The translations under genes were made by a program, and so were the position numbers. This document shows positions 7,401 through 15,158 of a stretch of 64,000 bases of DNA, in pieces. Numbering within the stretch: the stretch's first letter is position 1; every line of letters begins with the position of its first letter. The DNA is from an uncultured Muribaculaceae bacterium. GTDB taxonomy: Bacteria; Bacteroidota; Bacteroidia; Bacteroidales; Muribaculaceae. A model generated the notes under the pieces. That model made no database searches and had not been told where the DNA came from. It saw only the letters and a list, made by a program, of their open reading frames with translations. The stretch covers positions 1-64,000 of the forward strand of contig CAJUKE010000006.1 in assembly GCA_910587075.1 (NCBI GenBank). The letters are read 5' to 3'.

Positions 7401-7877
7401 CTTTTCCGGCCGGATGATGATTCTCGGTCGGCGAGGCTTTTCATTTTGCTCAAGTAAAGACTTGTCAAAATCGGGCAAATTGGGAATAAGACCCCATGCG
7501 AGAGCGAAAGAGCCAACGAAATAGTAAAGATTCAGAACCGCGAAAAATGACTCTCTACGCCCTACATATCCGGCATCGCCACCGACATGCGAGGCATTGT
7601 TGCCGATTTTTCGGATGTAATGTATGCGTTTCATCATCTCCGCGCTGTCAACGAAAGCGCGGAAACGTTCGTCAGTAGTTAAATCATGTAAAGTTGGACG
7701 TTCCTTTGTCTCCCATTCTTTCAGGCGATATATAGTCTTCACCATCGTTTCAAGAGCGAGACGGGCACAGTGAGCCGAAATCATCGGATTCGATACTTGA
7801 AACTCCTCAGCGGTGGCGCAGTGGCGATACACAGAGCCAAGCGCTTTGACATCTTTGAGTATATCGAAGTTTTTCAT
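4446..7877 (-). CDS. hsdR: Type I restriction enzyme, R (motor/nuclease) subunit
   Basis: 1143 residues. HsdR moves DNA with a superfamily 2 motor and cuts at a distance from the recognition site when the site is unmodified. Visible parts: an N-terminal DUF4145-like helical domain (about 10-130); a linker; an HsdR_N nuclease domain with D274 and E289-x-K291 (VVEAKR) of the PD-(D/E)xK type; Walker A ATGTGKT (402-408); DEAH box (497-500); a helicase C lobe with DTGIDVPEIVNLVFF and QMIGRGTR; and a long C-terminal domain typical of the EcoEI class. Length is normal for DUF4145-bearing members. It starts 11 bases after hsdS and completes a full hsdM-S-R operon. All catalytic motifs look intact. 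Confidence 0.95.
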   Translation of the reverse strand: MKNFDILKDVKALGSVYRHCATAEEFQVSNPMISAHCARLALETMVKTIYRLKEWETKERPTLHDLTTDERFRAFVDSAEMMKRIHYIRKIGNNASHVGGDAGYVGRRESFFAVLNLYYFVGSFALAWGLIPNLPDFDKSLLEQNEKPRRPRIIIRPEKEEVVTSAEAKTAAEVVAETTTIQPATVDAQPIVNDLSEAETRRLYIDLLLREAGWEVSGNKGEIIAGKACVEIEVGNHFAGTIVHEESPTYHHANIAAEPQAAYMPNNTGVGYADYVLFDNDGTPLAVVEAKRASVDPAKGRHQAELYANCLKNRYACPTPVIYYSNGFETIIIDGQGYPPRRVMGFHSRDELRRIIAQRGRNAITDLSIDDRITNRKYQKRVIQSVANHYNLMRRRALLVMATGTGKTRVSISLVDLMIRNGWVKNVLFLADRIELVDQAKKDYAKWLPAQTVSSLRDSDNDKSARILFSTYQTMISHLDRDDKTFTIGRFDLIIIDEAHRSVFGKYGTIFEYFDGLLLGLTATPRDEVDRSTYELFGMEQGIPTDSYEYQEAIDEKWLVPNVPIIDNSKILSEGIDPDKLSPEEREQLQEIFEYEKVMRSIEGEYSRKISASEIFKYIFNQNTVDHVVTQLMEKGYRVNDGTMIGKTIIFAYNHKHAVFIAERFAALYPDLGPDFCRVIDNYEKYASDLLVRFKDPTKLPQIAVSVDMLDTGIDVPEIVNLVFFKPVRSKIKFWQMIGRGTRLCENLYGPGKDKTDFIIFDYYRNFEYFHINSEGSKPTKSVSVVQTLFNLRTDLKYTLQDAAYQADPEAKALHDKLAEILHKQISELNRSRVDVRLQLRHVESLSQPDAMVALSLGDTMAMKENISPLFQNTLADVSALKFDALCLKRQLALVDETVNAKATETQITTIARFLKEKKASIPQVMAKMPVIMEVLTSNFWNSLSIGSLERVRNELRDLLQYIDGNSNSKTFTVNIADTFTKDNSGIVVTPPRTYRRRAEDYLREHLPNDPALQKIYRLERLTEDDINRLEEIFWHELGTREEYDATTQSNPYSDNVAAFIRSIIGIEQETAFEKYRDLINGAELTRMQEEYLRNLIRYVSENGDIRTKLLQSAPFNSFTTIFKQGYNSLIEYIKLLSEVIAA

Positions 7878-7888
7878 CGCAGTCCAGG

Positions 7889-8932
7889 TTAAGAGAAATA
7901 ATACTGCATCCGTTCAGCCATCAACATCTCAGCATCAGTAAGCTGCTGGCGAAGCATTTCCTTTTGCCTCTCAATCGCTTCAACTTGCGACGAGAATTGT
8001 TGCTGCAATTCGAGGGGTGGTAGAATAACATTTATATTCTTTAGAGATACATTAGATATTACTGGTTGAGCCATTTTTTTTGCTTTGCTACCAAGATTTA
8101 GCAAAGAAAGAAGTTTAGATAGGAAAACGTTGACATATTCATTTTTCTTTTGAATCAGTTCAAAAGCATTATCGGTAAGCCAAAATTTACCATTTATATG
8201 TCTTACATTTCCACATTTAGCTCCAACACGACCAATAATAACATATTCACCACACCGATTATATTTATTATGGTAGCCAGCAATACCATTGCCTCCATAG
8301 ACAGGAAAATCACCTTTTTCAAACTGCTTCGCAGATAAGCTCTCTCCACTCTTCAATAAAAATAAATCAGAGAATTTGACATAACCCCATCCTTCAGAGT
8401 TGGACAACGGGTCGCCGAAGGTGTTAATGAAGATGGATTGAGCTAAAGTGTCAAGGTCGGCTATCTGTTCGCGGTAGCCGTCAATAACGTCTTGCAGCGC
8501 ATCCAACTCAGCCGCGATAATATATTGGTCATCAATAGGAGGATGAGGAATGTTTAATTCCTTAAGAAATTTGAAGTGTCGTGAATAACCGCTACTTGGG
8601 ATCTCAGCCCATAGTAAAAAATAATAAAGAAATTTTGTATCAAGGTTGCCAAATGGTCGTAAAACCTTAACACCATCGGCACCTACACAAAAATCAAAAT
8701 CAACAAATTTGAGTACACGAGTGTGGTCTCCAAATATGATGAGTTCGCCTAAATCTGAATTTAAATTTTCTTTTGAATCACAAAAACCTGAGATAAATTC
8801 CTTCTCCTGCGACACAATCGGGAATTTACCTTGAACCTTATAGTCCTTCTTTTGTATGGCGCCCTTTACTTTTACTGTTTTGACGCATTGAGTAAAAGGA
8901 CTGTAATGCCACTTGCTCTTGTCAACTTTCAT
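7889..8932 (-). CDS. hsdS: Type I restriction-modification specificity subunit
   Basis: 347 residues. HsdS reads the bipartite DNA target for both methylation and restriction. It has two target recognition domains (about 10-125 and 175-310), each followed by a conserved helical spacer (ELDALQDVIDGYREQIADLD and a C-terminal EAIERQKEMLRQQLTDAEML). The recognition domains are visibly AT-richer than the hsdM and hsdR genes around them, as expected for domains exchanged between strains; the central spacer matches the neighbours better. Shorter than classical 400+ residue HsdS, but both halves are present. It starts 3 bases after hsdM. I see no second hsdS or inverted partial copies for phase variation. 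Confidence 0.95.
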   Translation of the reverse strand: MKVDKSKWHYSPFTQCVKTVKVKGAIQKKDYKVQGKFPIVSQEKEFISGFCDSKENLNSDLGELIIFGDHTRVLKFVDFDFCVGADGVKVLRPFGNLDTKFLYYFLLWAEIPSSGYSRHFKFLKELNIPHPPIDDQYIIAAELDALQDVIDGYREQIADLDTLAQSIFINTFGDPLSNSEGWGYVKFSDLFLLKSGESLSAKQFEKGDFPVYGGNGIAGYHNKYNRCGEYVIIGRVGAKCGNVRHINGKFWLTDNAFELIQKKNEYVNVFLSKLLSLLNLGSKAKKMAQPVISNVSLKNINVILPPLELQQQFSSQVEAIERQKEMLRQQLTDAEMLMAERMQYYFS

Positions 8933-8935
8933 ACT

Positions 8936-10432
8936 TCAAGAGTTTAAGAGGCGTTGGAACTCAACAAAAGCGGCATCAATCTTGGATTGACGCTCTGCCA
9001 TGCGAGCGATGATGGTTTCGGGCGAATCGTATTCAACGATCTCGCGCTCTACCTCGTGGTAGCGTTTATAGCTGAGGTCATAACCGTTTTCGCGAATTTC
9101 ATCGGCATTGACGAAGAATGACTGAGCCTTGCGGTCGCGCTCATTCTCTGCTTCGAGATTATGGAAGCGAGATATAATGTCGGGAATGTCGTCGCGGTCG
9201 GGTTGCGGTGTGCGTTGTGTGGTAAGTGAGAAGCCATCAGCACGCATATCGTAGAACCATACCTTGTCAGTGCCGCCCGTGCCGGTCTTGGTAAAGATAA
9301 TAATAGCGGTACTCACGCCGCTATACGGTTGGAACACACCGCTTGGCATAGTGATAACGGCTCGCAGACAATGCTTGTCAACCAGCTCGGAGCGGATAGT
9401 CTTATAGGCGGCACCATCGCCGGTAAGCACCGTGTCGGGCACAATCGAGGCGCAACGGCCACCGGTTTCAAGCATGCGCATCATCAGGGCCAGGAAAAGC
9501 AATTCGGTTTTCTTGGTCGAAACTGCTGAAAGAAGTGAATTGGCTATATCATCCTTGTCAAGACTCCCTGCAAAGGGCGGATTGGCGAGGCAAAGGGTAT
9601 AGCGGTTGGAGTCGGGATTATCGTTGGATAGAGAATTGCGGTAATACAGCTGCGGGTCCGCGACATCGTGGAGCATCATATTCATGCAGGCAATGCGCGT
9701 CATCGATGCGTCGGAGTCTGAGCCGAAGAACGTATCGTGTTCAAAACGATGCTTTGCTTCGATGCCGAGCAATTCGTCGGCTTGATGCTCCGCGATATAT
9801 TTGGCGGCTTCCATAATGAACCCCGCGCTCCCCATGGCGGGATCGCAAATCGAGTCGGCGAGCGTGGGGCGCATAAGGTCGACCATCATTTTGATTATAT
9901 GACGCGGGGTGCGAAACTGGCCGTTGGTTCCGCTGGCGGCCATCTTTCCGAGCATGTATTCGTAGATGTCGCCCATCATGTCCGAGCCGTCCTGTGTCAG
10001 TTCCTCAATGCCCTCGACAACTCGCGAAAGAAGTCGGGGATTGGTGATTTGGAAAACGGTGTCCTCCATCGCCTTGCTATATGCCGACCCGGCACTTCCG
10101 ATATAGCGCAAAAAGATAAAAGCGTCGTTGCGCACACGGTTGAGCATCTTCGCGGGCTCCATCTCCTTGAAAATGTGCCAACGCATTTCGCGATAAGGCA
10201 CGAGCTGCTCAGTGCTTGGGTTCTTCCAATCACCGGTGAGGAATACAGGGTTATCAACCGCATCACCTGTGAGGTTAGCAATCTGCTCCTTCTGACGCTC
10301 ACGGTCATCAAGCATCTTCATAAAGAGCAGGTATGTCATCTGCTCGAAGATGGCCGAGGGCTGAGTGAAGCCGTTATTCCAAAAGGTTTGCCAAATGGCG
10401 TCAACCTGTTGTTTCTTTTCGCCTGTAATCAT
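8936..10432 (-). CDS. hsdM: Type I restriction-modification DNA methyltransferase subunit
   Basis: 498 residues. N6-adenine methyltransferase that, with HsdS, protects the host target sites. It has an N-terminal helical HsdM_N domain (MITGEKKQQVDAIWQTFWNN...), the AdoMet-binding motif DPAMGSAGF (198-206) and the catalytic NPPF (284-287). I chose the ATG at 10432: the frame can be read from a GTG at 10465, but that codon overlaps the -7 promoter element at 10465-10472 and so lies upstream of the transcript. First gene of the hsdM-S-R operon. Confidence 0.95.
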   Translation of the reverse strand: MITGEKKQQVDAIWQTFWNNGFTQPSAIFEQMTYLLFMKMLDDRERQKEQIANLTGDAVDNPVFLTGDWKNPSTEQLVPYREMRWHIFKEMEPAKMLNRVRNDAFIFLRYIGSAGSAYSKAMEDTVFQITNPRLLSRVVEGIEELTQDGSDMMGDIYEYMLGKMAASGTNGQFRTPRHIIKMMVDLMRPTLADSICDPAMGSAGFIMEAAKYIAEHQADELLGIEAKHRFEHDTFFGSDSDASMTRIACMNMMLHDVADPQLYYRNSLSNDNPDSNRYTLCLANPPFAGSLDKDDIANSLLSAVSTKKTELLFLALMMRMLETGGRCASIVPDTVLTGDGAAYKTIRSELVDKHCLRAVITMPSGVFQPYSGVSTAIIIFTKTGTGGTDKVWFYDMRADGFSLTTQRTPQPDRDDIPDIISRFHNLEAENERDRKAQSFFVNADEIRENGYDLSYKRYHEVEREIVEYDSPETIIARMAERQSKIDAAFVEFQRLLNS

Positions 10433-10464
10433 TGTGTCAAAAAAAGGTAAGAAGTCCGCTGACA

Positions 10465-10496
10465 CAAAGATAGCTATAATTTAGTTCCGCGCCAAA
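10465..10496 (-). promoter_or_regulatory. Promoter of the hsd operon
   Basis: On the minus strand TTTG (10496-10493), 20 bases, TATCTTTG (10472-10465). Predicted start near 10460, giving a leader of about 28 bases to the hsdM ATG. Confidence 0.65.
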
Positions 10497-10518
10497 TTTT
10501 GGCGGGGATAGAAAAATG

Positions 10519-10543
10519 AGCGGCTCCCGGTGTGGGAGCCGCT
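10519..10543 (-). terminator. Intrinsic terminator of the tRNA gene
   Basis: A 10-base perfect stem, AGCGGCTCCC (10519-10528) / GGGAGCCGCT (10534-10543), followed on the minus strand by CATTTTTC. Confidence 0.8.
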
Positions 10544-10548
10544 CTGTT

Positions 10549-10623
<75 letters not shown>

Positions 10624-10665
10624 ATATTTCAGCGTCATCGGGAAGTTGTTTCCGTTTGACGAGTG

Positions 10666-10696
10666 CAAAGTTACGAGCTTTCCCGGTTATGGCAAA
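10666..10696 (-). promoter_or_regulatory. Promoter of tRNA-fMet
   Basis: Minus strand TTTG (10696-10693), 19 bases, TAACTTTG (10673-10666), about 40 bases before the mature 5' end of the tRNA. Confidence 0.65.
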
Positions 10697-10920
10697 ATTA
10701 TTTACGTTAATAGATGTTAATAAATTTGCAATCATTAAGCAACTCGGCCATAACCCATATATTTTCAGAGATATAGATGATATGATGAAATATGCTTTTT
10801 TAGTGGCGGACTGGGTCGGTTGCGGACAGGAGCGGCTAATTGCCCGAAAAAACATCATTCGCCAATGAGAGGCTAAGACGTTTTCCAGCGAAATCAACGC
10901 TATTTCGATTTCGCCAGAAT
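10697..10920. other. Intergenic stretch, no gene seen
   Basis: AT-richer than its neighbours. Short open frames exist on both strands but have no recognisable composition, signal or motif, and the tRNA promoter occupies the left part. I see nothing else that I can support. Confidence 0.5.
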
Positions 10921-12078
10921 TTATCTCGCGGCTTTTCTATAGAGGATGATCGCGATGATGGAGTACAGGACGTTGGGTATCCACATCGCTACGCGCGGCG
11001 AGGTGATGCCGCTGACGGCGAACGACGATGTGACGGTCATAAACAATATATAGCTGAAACTCAGCACAAGTCCCAGGCCGATGTTCACGCCCATCCCCCC
11101 TTTCACCTTCTTTGAGGATAGCGACATACCGATAACGGTAAGAATGAAGGCCGCGGCGCACATGGCGTAGCGTTTCTCATACTCGATCTCGAAAGCCTTG
11201 ATGTTGGCCACGCCTCGCTCTTTCTGGCGGTCGATGTATTCGCGGAGCTCGGGGAGTGTGAGGGTTTCCTGGTCGTTGCGCGATATTAGGAAATCGCGGG
11301 GCTCGAAGGGGATCACTGTGTCGAGCTTGGCACCTTTGGTTATGAACTCGCGGTTATCCTTGAAATCGCGAATCTGATAGTCGCGCACCTGCCACTGGAA
11401 AAGGGTGTCCCAGCGTATCGACTGCGCCGTGAGGCGCGACACGAGCTTCTTGTTTTTGAATTCCTCAAGCGAGAAGCGGTAGCCTGTCTTGGTGGTGTTG
11501 TCGTAGCGCGACATATAGGCAATGCGTCCCGGGCCGACCTGCAGCATTATGTTGTCGCCGTAATCCACTCGGCGGTTGCGGACGTAGGTGTTCATGAACT
11601 CGATGCGCTTGATGTTGGCCGGGGGGATCACATAGGCGCCGAGCACGAAAGTGCCGGCGGCGATCACCGCCGCGGAAATCATATAAGGGCGCAGCAGGCG
11701 CTTGAAGCTTAGGCCGCTTGAGAGCATCGCGATAATCTCCGAGTTGTCGGCCAGCTTGGAGGTGAAGAAAATCACCGCGATGAATGTGAAGAGCGGGCTG
11801 AACTGGTTCGCGAAATAAGGCAGGAAGTTCAGGAAATAGTCGAAAACCGTCGCCTTCAGCGGCGCTCTCAGAAACGAGTCGAGCTTCTCGTTGATGTCGA
11901 ACACGACCGTGATCGCCAGGATCAGGAGGATGGCGAAGAAGTAAGTCCCGAGAAATTTCTTGATGATGTACCAGTCAAGAATCTTCACGGGCGCGTGTTT
12001 CCAAAATGCGGGTTTCGGATATTTCGCCAGTTTCTCCGGGAGTCTCGGTATCGACGGTAGTTTTATAGATGCTTTCAT
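10921..12078 (-). CDS. LptF/LptG family permease (lipopolysaccharide export)
   Basis: 385 residues. Inner-membrane permease of the YjgP/YjgQ family; with LptB it drives LPS from the inner membrane to the periplasmic bridge. N-terminal membrane helices (KKFLGTYFFAILLILAITVV and following), a periplasmic jellyroll-like middle, and C-terminal helices (AAFILTVIGMSLSS..., VLYSIIAIILYRK). The start at 12078 avoids the long overlap with tgt that the further-open frame would need. It follows tgt by 35 bases. The partner ATPase LptB is at 47403 in this window. LptF and LptG cannot be told apart from sequence alone here. Confidence 0.85.
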   Translation of the reverse strand: MKASIKLPSIPRLPEKLAKYPKPAFWKHAPVKILDWYIIKKFLGTYFFAILLILAITVVFDINEKLDSFLRAPLKATVFDYFLNFLPYFANQFSPLFTFIAVIFFTSKLADNSEIIAMLSSGLSFKRLLRPYMISAAVIAAGTFVLGAYVIPPANIKRIEFMNTYVRNRRVDYGDNIMLQVGPGRIAYMSRYDNTTKTGYRFSLEEFKNKKLVSRLTAQSIRWDTLFQWQVRDYQIRDFKDNREFITKGAKLDTVIPFEPRDFLISRNDQETLTLPELREYIDRQKERGVANIKAFEIEYEKRYAMCAAAFILTVIGMSLSSKKVKGGMGVNIGLGLVLSFSYILFMTVTSSFAVSGITSPRVAMWIPNVLYSIIAIILYRKAAR

Positions 12079-12113
12079 TTGGCAGCGATGGTTTGGTACG
12101 CCCTCGTTCGGGG

Positions 12114-13244
12114 TTACAGGCGGGTGGTGATGCGGCGCACCATCTCCGGCTTCCATGTCGCGAAATCCCCGGCCTGGATATGGCGGCGGGCCTCCCCTAC
12201 CAGCCACAGATAGAACGCGAGGTTGTGGATGGAGGCTATCTGCATGGCCAGCAGCTCGTTGGCGATGAAGAGGTGGCGGACATACGCCTTCGAGTAGACC
12301 TGGTCGACGAAGCAGTCGCTGTCGGGGTCGAGCGGCGAGAAATCATCGGCCCACTTCTTGTTGCGCATATTCATAATCCCCTCGCGGGTGAAAATCATAC
12401 CGTTTCGCCCGTTACGGGTAGGCATGACGCAGTCCATCATATCAACACCGCGGTCGATCGCCTCAAGGATGTTGGCCGGGGTTCCGACCCCCATCAGGTA
12501 ACGGGGCTTGTCGGCCGGGAGAATCTCGTTTACGACCTCGATCATCTCGTACATCACCTCGGCGGGTTCCCCCACGGCGAGTCCTCCGATGGCGTTGCCG
12601 TCGGCACCGAGAGCGGCGACCTCGGTGGCTGACTCGCGTCGGAGGTCGGGGTAAGTGCATCCTTGCACTATCGGGAAGAACGCCTGCGAATGGCCATAGA
12701 GCGGCTCCGTCTCGTTGAAATGCTTCCATCCGCGGCGTAGCCACCGCAGGGTGAGGTCGAGCGACTTGCGGGCGTACGCCTTGTCGGAAGTGCCGGGAGG
12801 ACACTCGTCAAGCGCCATCATAATGTCGGAGCCGATTTCGCGCTGGATGTCGACAACCTTCTCGGGGGTGAAAAGGTGCTTCGACCCGTCGATATGGCTG
12901 CGGAACCACGCGCCCTCCTCAGTCAGCTTGCGGTTGTCGGAGAGCGAGAATACCTGGAATCCTCCCGAGTCGGTAAGGATCGGGCGGTCCCAGCCGCCGA
13001 ATTTGTGCAGTCCACCCGCACGGCGCAGAATGTCGGTGCCGGGGCGGAGGTACAGATGATATGTGTTGCCGAGAATAATCTGGGCCTTTATGTCGTCGCG
13101 CAGTTCGCGCATATGCACACCCTTCATGGCCCCGACGGTGCCGACGGGCATGAAGATGGGGGTTTCGATTGTGCCGTGGCCCGTTGTGATAAGGCCGGCT
13201 CTCGCCGCCGTTCCGGGCGCTGTTGCCTGTAACTGGAAAACCAT
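12114..13244 (-). CDS. tgt: Queuine tRNA-guanine transglycosylase
   Basis: 376 residues. Exchanges guanine 34 for preQ1 in tRNAs with GUN anticodons. TIM-barrel protein with the base-recognition Asp in DSGGFQVFSL (D92), GGLAVGEP (220-227), and the nucleophile D271 in DCVMPTRNGRNG. The usual CxCxxC...H zinc site is incomplete: the aligned stretch reads DSDCFVDQVYSKAYVRHL, leaving one Cys (C311), with His340 kept in ASIHN. The family assignment is secure. It lies 9 bases after the upstream membrane-protein gene and before the LptF/G permease, so it is probably in one operon with both. Confidence 0.95.
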   Translation of the reverse strand: MVFQLQATAPGTAARAGLITTGHGTIETPIFMPVGTVGAMKGVHMRELRDDIKAQIILGNTYHLYLRPGTDILRRAGGLHKFGGWDRPILTDSGGFQVFSLSDNRKLTEEGAWFRSHIDGSKHLFTPEKVVDIQREIGSDIMMALDECPPGTSDKAYARKSLDLTLRWLRRGWKHFNETEPLYGHSQAFFPIVQGCTYPDLRRESATEVAALGADGNAIGGLAVGEPAEVMYEMIEVVNEILPADKPRYLMGVGTPANILEAIDRGVDMMDCVMPTRNGRNGMIFTREGIMNMRNKKWADDFSPLDPDSDCFVDQVYSKAYVRHLFIANELLAMQIASIHNLAFYLWLVGEARRHIQAGDFATWKPEMVRRITTRL

Positions 13245-13253
13245 AACGCGAAT

Positions 13254-13787
13254 TTACGAATTAACCTCGGGCTTGCCAAACGCACCCGCGAGTATCGTGA
13301 GCGACGCCCGGTCGGGCAGCGCGTCGACCGGCACGAGCAGAAGCCTGTTACCGCCGTCGAAGCGGACTTCGATATATTCGCCGTCAATCGTCAGCGAGCT
13401 CACTTCAGAACGCGCTATATAATATGGTGCCGGATCGGCGGGACCGCCGTCCGGCTCGGTTTCAGACGGGAGGGGCATACGCCACACCGTAATCGAGCCG
13501 TCGGTGTCGAAGCGGACCCGCCGGGTATATTGGGCGTCGATAGCGTCGCAGTCGGCCATCGCTCCGACATAACCAAAGAGAATCAACACCGGGATAATCA
13601 GTAGCAGAATTGCAGCGGCCGTTATAAACCAACGGATGTCAACGGCTAAGCCGTAGATCGCCATCGCGGCAAGGGGGATCGCCGCGAACCACCACCGCGA
13701 GATGTTTTTAAGCGCCGTGCGTTTGGCGTGGGGAGCGCTCCCGGTGCGGAACGTGTCAGTAGTTATAGGTTGTTCGAGTTTGTTCAT
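13254..13787 (-). CDS. Membrane protein, function unknown
   Basis: 177 residues. Basic N-terminus, two adjacent membrane helices (about 33-50 and 53-72), then a soluble beta-rich C-terminal domain (WRMPLPSETE..., YIARSEVSSLTIDGEYIEVR). This resembles YcxB-like or PH-like membrane-proximal domains in general shape, but I cannot assign it. It precedes tgt by 9 bases. A TATCTTCG element on the minus strand (13803-13796) may be its -7 box; the -33 box is not clear. Confidence 0.7.
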   Translation of the reverse strand: MNKLEQPITTDTFRTGSAPHAKRTALKNISRWWFAAIPLAAMAIYGLAVDIRWFITAAAILLLIIPVLILFGYVGAMADCDAIDAQYTRRVRFDTDGSITVWRMPLPSETEPDGGPADPAPYYIARSEVSSLTIDGEYIEVRFDGGNRLLLVPVDALPDRASLTILAGAFGKPEVNS

Positions 13788-13870
13788 TTTCTACGCGAAG
13801 ATAGCTAAACCGCGGCAATCGGTTGCCAACGATTAGTGAGTTTGTGAAATAGCCCCTACCCCGCTTACGC

Positions 13871-13909
13871 TACGGCGGCGGCATCGCTGGAAACGATACC
13901 GCCGCCGTA
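13871..13909 (-). terminator. Hairpin downstream of the bile salt hydrolase gene
   Basis: TACGGCGGCGG (13871-13881) pairs with CCGCCGCCGTA (13899-13909), with ATCG/CGAT inside. It lies 22 bases after the stop of the minus-strand gene at 13931. No clear T-run on the minus strand, so a terminator role is likely but not certain. Confidence 0.5.
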
Positions 13910-13930
13910 TTATGTTGGTCTGTTCAGTAA

Positions 13931-15022
13931 TCAGGCTTCGCCCATAAGCTGCTTGGCCAGTTCGGGAGTCATCTCGTAAAGCGGGGTGAAGCCTTTCGAG
14001 GGCTTGCAACGCTTGATGCAGTTGCCCATCAGAGGCTCTTTGGCATTTACCACGTCGAGTTTCATTATCGGCGCGCCGGGATAGAGGTCGAACTCCTTAA
14101 GGTTAAGCCAGAATATGGCCGGGGTTGAAGTGGGGTGGAAGTAATATGTCACTTCCTGTTGGTCGCTGACCGAGCGCCACTGGGTTGTCGATATTTCGGG
14201 CTGGTCGGGGGTCGATATGCCGGTTGGCACCGCGCAGTTGCCAATTATGCCGAACACTCCGGCCAGGGCTTTCTCGTGGGAGCAGTCCTTGGGGAGCACG
14301 TCGACGTAGAACGAAGCGCGGGCGAAACGGTCCTGGCTCCTGTTGGTGCCGGGGAGCATATGCATTCCGCCCACGGCTTTCCAATACTCGTTGATGGCGA
14401 GTTGCTGGTCGTACGCCGGGGCGTTGGTGAGCACCTGGTACTGGTATCCTTCATGTATCTGGAGTTCGCCGTCGATGTATTCGATAATCGCGGAGTAGCC
14501 TGTGTTGTCGCAGATAGCCATATGGAGCGTCGTGGCCGACCCACCGGGCATAGCCGGGGCGTTAATCTGGAACTGGTTTAGCTTCAGCTGCTGCACCGCT
14601 TCCGAGGTTGTTGCGAAATTGTCGAGTATGTACGATGCCCAAAGGGATGTCGACATATACGGGCGGCTGTCCCCTTCCTTGGCGTAATAGGTTCCGGGAA
14701 GGTAAAGCAGGTTGCACACGAGCCCCTTCTCGTTCATCCCCTCGGATACGCCGCAGTCGTAGCTCACGGCAACCACTGAGCCGTATTTCGAGGTCCAGGA
14801 TATTGATTGTCCGGGTTTGTCGTAGCTATCGCGTGTAATACCCCGCGGCATGACAAAGAGGTTGGTGGGAATCGGCGTGCGCCAGTCAAGCGTTCTGCCG
14901 GTAATCACAATTCCGCTGTCGCCAACGAAGGTAACGCGGGTGCACGCGTCGGAATCCATAGGAACCGCCACCGCGGAAAGAGCCATTAAGCCGGCGGCCG
15001 ATAATGTTCTGAATGTGTTCAT
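13931..15022 (-). CDS. bsh: Bile salt hydrolase / penicillin V acylase family (choloylglycine hydrolase)
   Basis: 363 residues. N-terminal-nucleophile amidase, exported by a signal peptide (about 1-26) whose removal exposes the nucleophile Cys27 (SDA|CTRV). Catalytic-site residues of the family are present: Arg43 and Asp46 (TGRTLDW), Asn97 (GMNEKG), Asn200 (LTNAP) and an Arg of DRFARA (232). The sequence follows the periplasmic Bacteroides bile salt hydrolase closely as I remember it (KYGSVVAVSYDCGVSEGMNE, LPGTNRSQDRFARA), so deconjugation of taurine- or glycine-linked bile acids is the best guess. Penicillin V acylase activity cannot be excluded from sequence. Monocistronic. Confidence 0.88.
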   Translation of the reverse strand: MNTFRTLSAAGLMALSAVAVPMDSDACTRVTFVGDSGIVITGRTLDWRTPIPTNLFVMPRGITRDSYDKPGQSISWTSKYGSVVAVSYDCGVSEGMNEKGLVCNLLYLPGTYYAKEGDSRPYMSTSLWASYILDNFATTSEAVQQLKLNQFQINAPAMPGGSATTLHMAICDNTGYSAIIEYIDGELQIHEGYQYQVLTNAPAYDQQLAINEYWKAVGGMHMLPGTNRSQDRFARASFYVDVLPKDCSHEKALAGVFGIIGNCAVPTGISTPDQPEISTTQWRSVSDQQEVTYYFHPTSTPAIFWLNLKEFDLYPGAPIMKLDVVNAKEPLMGNCIKRCKPSKGFTPLYEMTPELAKQLMGEA

Positions 15023-15080
15023 ATACGTTTGATGATTATTTTCAGTATAACGTATCGGACACGGCTATTGTTTAAATGAC

Positions 15081-15130
15081 CGCTCCCCCGCAAGGCTGAG
15101 TTTCCCAATGGTCAGCCTCGCGGGGGAGCG
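15081..15130 (-). terminator. Terminator after the DUF4301 gene
   Basis: CGCTCCCCCGC (15081-15091) pairs with GCGGGGGAGCG, and AGGCTGA with TCAGCCT inside. It is followed on the minus strand by GTCATTTAAAC and lies 28 bases past the stop of the gene ending at 15159. Confidence 0.7.
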
Positions 15131-15158
15131 CGATATGGATGGCGGATTTACAAGCCGC

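Noticed and set aside
8936..10465. Longer hsdM from the GTG at 10465
   Set aside because: That codon lies within the -7 box of the hsd promoter, so it would not be on the mRNA; the ATG at 10432 matches the family start.
10656..10868. 70-codon plus-strand frame right of tRNA-fMet
   Set aside because: It overlaps the tRNA promoter region, has no family resemblance, and the local AT-rich composition gives open frames by chance.
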